A DNA stretch of 33,308 nucleotides from Aquidulcibacter sp. (GTDB lineage: Bacteria; Pseudomonadota; Alphaproteobacteria; Caulobacterales; Aquidulcibacteraceae), in the NCBI RefSeq assembly GCF_020253525.1, contig NZ_JADCBK010000015.1, positions 1 through 33,308 on the forward strand, read 5' to 3'. Below are positions 27,651 through 33,308 of the stretch, piece by piece. The translations under genes were made by a program, and so were the position numbers. Position 1 is the first letter of the stretch; each line of letters starts with the position of its first letter. Below the pieces are notes generated by a model, which saw only the letters and a list, made by a program, of their open reading frames with translations, searched no databases and had not been told where the DNA came from.

Positions 27651-27735
27651 GCGGTCGTGGCGGAACTGGCAGACGCACTGGATTTAGGTTCCAGCGCCGC
27701 AAGGCGTGGGGGTTCGACTCCCCCCGACCGCACCA
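27651..27735 (+). tRNA. tRNA-Leu (anticodon TAG)
   Basis: 85 bases including an encoded CCA. Acceptor stem GCGGTCG (27651-27657) pairs with CGACCGC (27725-27731), discriminator A and CCA at 27733-27735. D-arm region TGGCGGAACTGGCAGACGCA, anticodon stem CTGGA/TCCAG around loop TTTAGGT with anticodon TAG (reads CUA), a long variable arm typical of Leu, and T-loop GGTTCGACTCC. The long variable arm makes it a class II tRNA. Confidence 0.96.
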
Positions 27736-28055
27736 CGTACGAGGGGAAACGGGCGACGCAGCCTTATTATTCCCGATCGCCCCCCGCTTTAAACTTAAGT
27801 CAAATTGCTCAGGGTGGGACAAAACATCCGGTCCATTCAGTGCCATGAACTGCGGGGGCAAAACGATATCGGAATTGATCGTATACCCCCTAGTTTATAG
27901 GGTTCTTTTGTTTTCGTTTCCAAAAATCCTTAGCGAGTTACCATGGGTCTCCTTAACCTTAGAGCTTGAATTCCCATTTACTAACTTCATTGAGTCTTTG
28001 TTCAAATTGCAGTTTTAGATTGCGGCCTGGGTTCTCCAGATGGGGTTGCTGGGTC
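27736..28055. other. Gap between tRNA-Leu and the DUF1800 gene
   Basis: About 320 bases without a gene. A small stem, CCCTA/TAGGG (27888-27902), followed by TTCTTTTGTTTTC could be a weak terminator of the tRNA transcript. A+T-rich sequence from about 27900 to 28020 probably contains the DUF1800 promoter. An upstream TTG at 27966 in the DUF1800 frame would bury the signal peptide and is not used. Confidence 0.5.
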
Positions 28056-29864
28056 ATGTTTGTATCGTTTCTGCCCAAGGCTCGTGTTGCTCTCTTTCTT
28101 TGCGCGGCTGCGCTTCTATCGTCGTGTGGCGGTGGAGGAGGGGACAGTTCGCTCCAGTCCTCTGGCCAGGGCGTCGGCGCTGGTGGTTCTCCGCCCGCCC
28201 TCCCGCCACCGCCCGGACCAAATGCAGATAAGCCTGCGACGCGGGTAGAAGCTGCGCGCTTCCTCAACCAAGCAACTTTCGGGGCCACTGGGGCGGATAT
28301 CGATCGTGTCATGTCCATCGGCTATTCTGCTTGGATTGATGAGCAATTCGCGATGCCGAGGGGCCGGACCTTTAGGAATTGGTATCTGGAAGATGGCGTC
28401 AATTCCAATCGCGCTGAATATCTTGATCCCAATTCAGACCGGGAAAGTGCGGCTTGGTTTACCCGGGTTACGCGTGAGCCAGACCAATTGCGTCTACGCA
28501 TGGCTTGGGCGTTGTCGCAAATATTTGTGATCAATGGCGGAACCCTGATGGGGGGAACAGCACTGCCTGTCTGGATGGATCTCACCGCAGACAATGCCTT
28601 CGGCACGTATCGAACGATGTTGGAGAAAGTCACTTTTAGTCCAGTCATGGGCAATATGCTCAGTTATCTCTGGAACCGCGACAGCAATGGTGCGGTGCCA
28701 GACCAGAATTATGCCCGCGAGATCATGCAGCTTTTCTCCATCGGTCTGTGGGAACTCAACCAGGATGGTACGCCAAAGCTTGATTCCGCTGGCAATCGGA
28801 TCCCAACATACACCCAAGCAGATGTTGTAGGATTGTCTTCTGTCTTTACCGGCTTAGCCCTTGCCACGGGGGGAGATCGCAAAGGGACGTGTATCGGCTA
28901 TAATGGCAAGCCAGCTCAAGGTGAGCCTGAGTATATTGCGTGCGAGTTGTCGGTCTGGAACTGGACATCGACTAAGGCAAAAAGCTTCCTCGGTGTTTCC
29001 ATTGCTGCTTTGGACGTGGCAAAGCTGCCCGCCAATAGCGAGGCTACCATTCAAGCCTATGGTCGCAAAAACATTGGCATTGCCTTGGACACGCTCGCCA
29101 ACCACGCCAATACGCCACCCTTTATCGCGCGCAACCTCATTCAACGTTTCACAACCAGTAATCCAAGTCCTGCCTATGTTCGGCGGGTTGCCGATAAATT
29201 TGTTGATAATGGAAATGGTGTCCGCGGGGACTTTAAGGCCGTCTTGAAGCAAATCTTGCTCGACCCCGAGGCACGCGACCCTTCCCAGCAGGATAAAGCG
29301 ATCTACGGAAAGCTTCGCGAGCCCCTGTTGGCACAGGTCCATTATAGCCGTGTGTTGCGAGCTAGTGACGGCAAAGGCAATGTGTGGGCAGGCTCTGGCG
29401 GCTGCAAAGATTATCACGGGGTGATTTCTGAACTTGAGCGGCCCTATGCGGCACCAAGCGTGTTCAACTATTATCGGCCCGGTTTCTCCCCAGCCTCGGG
29501 CGAGGCTGCCCGCCGCAATCTGGTTGTCCCCGAAATGCAGATCACCGACACGGTCGCGGTCATGGACTGGGCGACCTATGTCAAGCAGACGCTTGATCGG
29601 GGTGGAACGGGGTGTTCGGGTGGGGCGCGTCGTCAGAACACCTTTGATTATGGCGAATTGCTGCCATTTGCTGACACGCCGACTGTGCTGGCCGATGAGG
29701 TTTTGTTGCGCTTTGCAGCGGGCTCAGACACCGCCACGCTGCGCGCCAATCTGGTCCGTGCCATTGAGAGCGTCAGCGGCACCACCAGTGCTGATCGGAT
29801 CAACCGGATCAAGATCGCCGTCATGCTGACTTTGCTCAGTCCAGAATACCGGGTCCAGCGGTGA
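28056..29864 (+). CDS. DUF1800 family lipoprotein
   Basis: 602 residues from ATG 28056. Signal peptide MFVSFLPKARVALFLCAAAL ends in the lipobox LSSC, so Cys24 is probably lipidated, followed by a Gly/Ser/Pro linker (GGGGGDSS... PPALPPPPG). The DUF1800 domain follows: AARFLNQATFGATGADI, RMAWALSQIFVI, NYAREIMQLFSIGLWELNQDG (the most conserved family motif), TRNLIQRF-like ARNLIQRFTTSNPSPAYV and KLREPLLAQ. A role in export or processing with DUF1501 partners is suspected from conserved pairing, but the activity is unknown. Likely in the cell envelope. The DUF1501 gene begins 20 bases downstream, so they form an operon. Confidence 0.92.
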   Translation: MFVSFLPKARVALFLCAAALLSSCGGGGGDSSLQSSGQGVGAGGSPPALPPPPGPNADKPATRVEAARFLNQATFGATGADIDRVMSIGYSAWIDEQFAMPRGRTFRNWYLEDGVNSNRAEYLDPNSDRESAAWFTRVTREPDQLRLRMAWALSQIFVINGGTLMGGTALPVWMDLTADNAFGTYRTMLEKVTFSPVMGNMLSYLWNRDSNGAVPDQNYAREIMQLFSIGLWELNQDGTPKLDSAGNRIPTYTQADVVGLSSVFTGLALATGGDRKGTCIGYNGKPAQGEPEYIACELSVWNWTSTKAKSFLGVSIAALDVAKLPANSEATIQAYGRKNIGIALDTLANHANTPPFIARNLIQRFTTSNPSPAYVRRVADKFVDNGNGVRGDFKAVLKQILLDPEARDPSQQDKAIYGKLREPLLAQVHYSRVLRASDGKGNVWAGSGGCKDYHGVISELERPYAAPSVFNYYRPGFSPASGEAARRNLVVPEMQITDTVAVMDWATYVKQTLDRGGTGCSGGARRQNTFDYGELLPFADTPTVLADEVLLRFAAGSDTATLRANLVRAIESVSGTTSADRINRIKIAVMLTLLSPEYRVQR

Positions 29865-29884
29865 GTGAGATGGGAGATCAAAAG

Positions 29885-31300
29885 ATGCACATGTCAGACG
29901 CAGTCCAGATCAATCGTCGCCGTTTCTTGGGTGGTGCAGCCCTCTTGGGTGGGTTTTCACCTTTAGCTTTGCAGATGGCAGCCACCTCGGCCAATGCGCA
30001 AGCCAATAGCTACCGGGCGTTGGTTTGCCTCTATTTGGATGGTGGGCTGGATCATTACCACACGCTGATCCCCTGTGATCAGACCAATTATGCGGCCATA
30101 GTGGCGCAACGCTCTGGCATTAACATGCCCCAGCTGAGCGCCTTGACGCCTGTGACAACCCGAACATCGCAAGGCGGGCGGCAAGTGGCGTTTCATCCGG
30201 TCCTGACCCAGACCAAGAACCTCTATGATCAGGGCAAGCTTGCTGTTGTTTATGGCCATGGCAATCTTGATGCACCGGTAACGCGGGCTGATCTCGAAAC
30301 GGGCCGCGCGAAATTGCCGTGGGCGGTCGGGTCCCACAATGACGGCAATGCCGCCATCCATACCTTTGGCCTGGAGGGTGCACGTTACGGCTGGGGCGGC
30401 CTTGCGATGGATTCGCTTCAGGCTTCAAACCCAGACACGATGTTTGCCTCCATCGGCATTGGTAATTTGAATAATGCGTTCAGTGACGGGCGATTGGTTC
30501 GGATGATCAAGGCAGACACACGGGGCCGGGCGACCAATATTTCTGGCTTGGAAGGTCCCTTGTTTGGATCCAGCGTTGCCTCTGCCGAATTAGACGCCAT
30601 TCTACGCCGCGCCGATATGACCAATGCGTTGGACAAGGATTATCTGGAGGTCAACCAACGCGTGATGAGCTCCTATCGTCGTTTAGGGGAGGCATTTGCC
30701 GCAACCCAATCGCTCGCCCCGATTCCAACTGACACGACCTTGCCCAATTATGCTGTTGCTTGGCGGGACAATGATGTAGCCGCTGCCCTGCGTACGGTGG
30801 TGCGCTGCATCGCGTCGCGGGCGACGTTGAATGTGAATAGGCAGGTGTTCTTTATCAATATGCGCAATTTCGACACGCATGGGAATATGGCCAATGACTT
30901 GGAGAAGCGCAATTTCTTGAGGCTTGATGCCGCGCTGGGCTATTTTTATGCCGCGCTGACATCGATGGGACTGGAGAATAATGTGACCTTGTTCACCACC
31001 AGCGAGTTTGGCCGATCCTTAAAGTCCAATGGCGATGGGACAGATCATGGCTGGGGTGGGGTGAGCTTTGTGATGGGGGGCGCGGTTAAGGGTGGCGACA
31101 TCTATGGCAATTTGGTGGATGTGAACCCCGCAGGACCCGGCTTTCTCGCAACGAATGGTCCGCCGATTTCCATACCCACCATCGCAAACCAACAATATTG
31201 CGCGACCCTTGCCAGCTGGCTCGGGGTCCCCGATGCAATTTTGCCGACGATATTCCCAAATCTGAACCGGTTTGCCTCTACAAAGCTCGGATTCTTATAA
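29885..31300 (+). CDS. DUF1501 family protein with Tat signal
   Basis: About 471 residues from ATG 29885 (MHMSDAVQ), which has GGGAG about 8 bases upstream; GTG 29861 or ATG 29870 would also be possible. The twin-arginine signal NRRRFLGGAALLGG is followed by SPLALQMAATSANAQA with an AxA cleavage site, so it is folded before export. The body matches DUF1501 (alkaline phosphatase/sulfatase-like fold): ALVCLYLDGGLDHYHTLIP, NFDTHGNMANDLEKR, and LFTTSEFGRSLKSNGDGTDHGWGG, where Asp/His residues resemble metal ligands. It is the second gene of the DUF1800-DUF1501 pair. Biochemical activity is unknown. Confidence 0.92.
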   Translation: MHMSDAVQINRRRFLGGAALLGGFSPLALQMAATSANAQANSYRALVCLYLDGGLDHYHTLIPCDQTNYAAIVAQRSGINMPQLSALTPVTTRTSQGGRQVAFHPVLTQTKNLYDQGKLAVVYGHGNLDAPVTRADLETGRAKLPWAVGSHNDGNAAIHTFGLEGARYGWGGLAMDSLQASNPDTMFASIGIGNLNNAFSDGRLVRMIKADTRGRATNISGLEGPLFGSSVASAELDAILRRADMTNALDKDYLEVNQRVMSSYRRLGEAFAATQSLAPIPTDTTLPNYAVAWRDNDVAAALRTVVRCIASRATLNVNRQVFFINMRNFDTHGNMANDLEKRNFLRLDAALGYFYAALTSMGLENNVTLFTTSEFGRSLKSNGDGTDHGWGGVSFVMGGAVKGGDIYGNLVDVNPAGPGFLATNGPPISIPTIANQQYCATLASWLGVPDAILPTIFPNLNRFASTKLGFL

Positions 31301-31470
31301 GGCTGGCACTCAGCGCCTAGGTGTCGGGGCAGGGCTTCTTGCCAAACCAATTGTCTGTGCGCGGCATAGACATCTGCGCCACATCGTGGCATAGGCGCGC
31401 ACCTTGCGGGCTTAGGCCCCAGCGCTATTCCATCAACCCGCGTAATCCGCTTCCTTTTTAGGACATCATC

Positions 31471-32955
31471 ATGCAAATCGTCGAAAAATCTGCAGAAGGC
31501 CTCAGCCGCGTCTATGGCGTCACCTTTGCCGCCAGCCTGATTGCCACGCGCACCGATGCCAAGATCGCAGAATTGGCCCCTCAATTGAACATCAAGGGCT
31601 TCCGCAAAGGCAAAGTCCCCGTCGTTCATGTGAAGCGCATGTATGGCAAGTCCATTCTGGGTGAATTGTTGAATGAACTGGTGCAAGAAGGCATTGAAGG
31701 CACGGTTTCTTCTAATGGCATCCGCGCCGCTAGCCAGCCAGATGTGAAGAATTTGGGCAATCTGGCGGATGTGATGGACGGCAAAGCCGACCTGACTTTC
31801 GACGTCGAACTCGACATCATGCCAGACTTCACCCCAGCCGATCTGCAAAGCCTGTCGGTCACCCGCCCGGTCGCCGAAGCCACCGAAGCGGAAATCGACG
31901 AAGCCTTGGCCGAGATTGCCAAACAGTCGCAATCCTTTGAAGTGAAAAAGGGCAAGGCCGCCAATGGCGATGCGGTTGTCTGTAACTTCGTTGGCAAGAT
32001 TGATGGCGTTGAGTTTGATGGCGGCAAGGCCGATGGCTCTACCGTTGTTCTGGGCTCTAACACCTATATTCCAGGCTTTGAAGAGCAATTGGTTGGCGTG
32101 AAAGCGGGCGATGAGAAGGTCTTGAACGTAACCTTCCCAGTTGAATATGGCGTCGCCACTTTGGCCGGAAAAGCTGCAACCTTCGACGTCACCGTGGTTG
32201 AAGTCAAAAAGCCAGTTGAGACCAAGATTGACGATGACTTGGCCAAAAACATCGGCCTGTCGGACCTTGCGACCCTGAAGGACGCGATCAAGAAGAATAT
32301 CGAAGATCAATTGGCGCAATTGTCGCGTCAAAAGGCCAAGCGCTCGTTACTCGACGCTCTGGACGCGACCCACAGCTTCGAATTGCCACCCAAAATGTTG
32401 GCAGCTGAATTTGAAGCCATTTGGGCGCAAGTGACGCAAGATAAGGCCGCCGGCAATGAAGATCCCGAAGATGCAGGCAAGTCCGAAGACGAGCTGAAAG
32501 CCGAATATACCAAGATTGCTGAGCGTCGCGTGCGCTTGGGCCTCGTCTTGGCAGAACTCGGCCGCGTCAATGGCGTGGAAGTTAAGGACGAGGAAGTGGC
32601 CCGCGCCATCCAAGCCGAAGCTTCGCGTTATCCCGGCCAAGAGCGTCAAGTCTATGAGTTCTTCCAAAAGAACCCCAATGCGGTCGCAAGCCTGCGTGCG
32701 CCTTTGTATGAAGAAAAGGTCGTCGACTTCGTGTTGCAAATGGCCAAGGTTACAGACGTGACCGTAACCCGCGCCGAACTTGAAAGCGAAGATGAAGTGG
32801 CCCCAGCCGCAGAGGCCAAGCCTGCCAAAAAGGCCCCTGCGAAAGCGAAGGCCAAGAAGGAAGCTGCCCCTGCCGAGGAAGCACCTGCTGAAGCCGCTGC
32901 CGAAGAAAAGCCAGCACCAAAGAAAAAGGCTCCCGCCAAGAAAAAAGCCGACTAA
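31471..32955 (+). CDS. tig: Trigger factor
   Basis: Ribosome-bound chaperone and peptidyl-prolyl isomerase. 494 residues. Ribosome-binding loop GFRKGKVP at 43-50; FKBP domain about 155-245 (GDAVVCNFVGKIDGVEFDGG, then GFEEQLVGVKAGDEKVLNVTFP); C-terminal helical arms with RRVRLGLVLAELGRVNGVEV and EERQVYEFF-like QERQVYEFFQKNP. The last 50 residues are a low-complexity Ala/Lys/Glu/Pro tail (KPAKKAPAKAKAKKEAAP ... KKKAPAKKKAD), longer than in E. coli (432 residues). AGGA lies 8 bases before the ATG. clpP-clpX usually follow, but here a strong terminator ends the transcript. Confidence 0.96.
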   Translation: MQIVEKSAEGLSRVYGVTFAASLIATRTDAKIAELAPQLNIKGFRKGKVPVVHVKRMYGKSILGELLNELVQEGIEGTVSSNGIRAASQPDVKNLGNLADVMDGKADLTFDVELDIMPDFTPADLQSLSVTRPVAEATEAEIDEALAEIAKQSQSFEVKKGKAANGDAVVCNFVGKIDGVEFDGGKADGSTVVLGSNTYIPGFEEQLVGVKAGDEKVLNVTFPVEYGVATLAGKAATFDVTVVEVKKPVETKIDDDLAKNIGLSDLATLKDAIKKNIEDQLAQLSRQKAKRSLLDALDATHSFELPPKMLAAEFEAIWAQVTQDKAAGNEDPEDAGKSEDELKAEYTKIAERRVRLGLVLAELGRVNGVEVKDEEVARAIQAEASRYPGQERQVYEFFQKNPNAVASLRAPLYEEKVVDFVLQMAKVTDVTVTRAELESEDEVAPAAEAKPAKKAPAKAKAKKEAAPAEEAPAEAAAEEKPAPKKKAPAKKKAD

Positions 32956-32978
32956 GCTTTTTTCTTTCTCTCCCGTGC

Positions 32979-33016
32979 AAGGCCCCGGTCAGACGACCGG
33001 GGCCTTTTGCTTTTCC
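32979..33016 (+). terminator. Rho-independent terminator after tig
   Basis: AAGGCCCCGGTC (32979-32990) pairs perfectly with GACCGGGGCCTT (32995-33006) around loop AGAC, followed by TTGCTTTTCC. A 12-base-pair G+C-rich stem 24 bases after the tig stop. Confidence 0.9.
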
Positions 33017-33036
33017 CGCCACCCCCCCATATGCGC

Positions 33037-33074
33037 TGTCATCCTAGCTGCAACGAAGTGGAGAGCGGGGACCT
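33037..33074. repeat. Degenerate copy of a TGTCATCC dispersed repeat
   Basis: TGTCATCC ... AGCGGGGACCT resembles the start and end of the short interspersed repeats (TGTCATCCCCGC...GCGGGGACCT type) found in many alphaproteobacteria. The inner palindrome is degraded here. Confidence 0.45.
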
Positions 33075-33130
33075 TGTGGGATTTTGCGGCGGGGGATGGC
33101 GACCCGGTAGCGCTTCTTTCCTTTCTGGAA

Positions 33131-33258
33131 GGCTTTGGTGCAGGCTTTGCCTACACCAAAGGCCAGACGTTATTGTTCGTGGGCGATTTGACGCGACAAA
33201 TCGCCCGAGCACGATGAAGGAAGCGGTTTGGTGACCAGAATGGGCACCAAAACGCTTC
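33131..33258. repeat. Three consecutive hairpins in non-coding DNA
   Basis: Stem 1: GGCTTTGGTGCAGGC (33131-33145) with GCCTACACCAAAGGCC (33149-33164), one mismatch and one bulge. Stem 2: GGGCGATTTG (33181-33190) with CAAATCGCCC (33197-33206), perfect. Stem 3: GAAGCGGTTTGGTG (33220-33233) with CACCAAAACGCTTC (33245-33258), one mismatch. Stems 1 and 3 share TTTGGTG/CACCAAA arms. No open frame here has coding character. It could be a composite repeat, a transposon relic or a structured RNA. Confidence 0.6.
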
Positions 33259-33286
33259 TAGATAGAAACTCTCCCCACCCCCACAA

Positions 33287-33308
33287 TGTCATCCCCGCCG
33301 AAGCGTGA
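33287..33308. repeat. TGTCATCCCCGCC repeat, cut by window end
   Basis: TGTCATCCCCGCCGAAGCG begins a second, less degraded copy of the repeat seen at 33037 and runs off the window. Confidence 0.5.

Noticed and set aside
27888-27902. Small stem CCCTA/TAGGG followed by T-rich sequence after tRNA-Leu.
   Set aside because: Only five base pairs and about 150 bases from the tRNA; too weak to call a terminator.
31102-32331. A 409-codon open frame on the minus strand over the end of the DUF1501 gene and most of tig.
   Set aside because: It is the antisense shadow of trigger factor; the protein is unlike any family and the plus-strand gene is certain.
1-33308. CRISPR arrays, prophage genes, integrases or IS transposases.
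   Set aside because: No regularly spaced direct repeats and no transposase or integrase motifs were seen in any gene, including next to the A+T-rich inserts.

Overview
The window looks like a chromosomal segment of an alphaproteobacterium, probably near Caulobacterales/Hyphomonadaceae. The evidence is the division and cell-wall gene set (ddl, ftsQ, ftsA, ftsZ, lpxC), an FtsZ with a long Pro/Gln-rich linker and an IPxFLR tail, a perfect CtrA-type box (TTAA-N7-TTAA) and four GANTC (CcrM) sites upstream of ftsZ, and an alphaproteobacterial MoxR/DUF58/DUF4159 cluster. Taxonomy is inferred from gene content and motifs only.

Layout. 1-4910 (minus): a MoxR AAA+ ATPase, a DUF58 protein, a large BatA/DUF4159 membrane protein and the start of a further membrane protein, all overlapping or nearly so, read as one operon. 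5028-6226 (plus): DUF1285 protein and a CoA pyrophosphatase (Nudix). 6227-8557: an A+T-richer insert carrying one exported S9-like serine hydrolase that starts at TTG. 8558-11734 (plus): ddl-ftsQ-ftsA. 11741-13522 (minus): murI-murB, lying against the direction of the division cluster. 13674-16407 (plus): ftsZ, a hairpin, then lpxC. 16512-17867: glmM. 17872-19125 (minus): tyrS. 19218-20363: anmK, followed by a roughly 100-base four-hairpin palindromic repeat. 20573-21367: inositol monophosphatase family. 21364-22278 (minus): KirBac-type potassium channel. 22376-22552: 6S RNA candidate, then 5-formyltetrahydrofolate cyclo-ligase, a YmdB-type phosphodiesterase and a YebC regulator. 24898-25884 (minus): an A+T-rich orphan TIR-domain gene. 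26039-27429: an acyl-CoA dehydrogenase-like flavoprotein and a convergent DUF2283 protein. 27651-27735: tRNA-Leu(TAG). 28056-31300: an exported DUF1800 lipoprotein plus Tat-exported DUF1501 pair. 31471-32955: trigger factor with a low-complexity tail and a strong terminator. The right end is non-coding and holds hairpins and two copies of a dispersed repeat.

Together the core genes cover peptidoglycan precursor synthesis and recycling (ddl, murB, murI, glmM, anmK), lipid A commitment (lpxC), Z-ring assembly (ftsQAZ), and translation and folding (tyrS, yebC, 6S RNA, tig). The most unusual points are the inverted murI-murB insert between ftsA and ftsZ, the ftsZ control region it leaves, the cloverleaf repeat, the orphan TIR gene and the foreign-looking S9 hydrolase. 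I did not find an obviously new multigene system. The TIR gene and the hydrolase insert are the best candidates for accessory functions.
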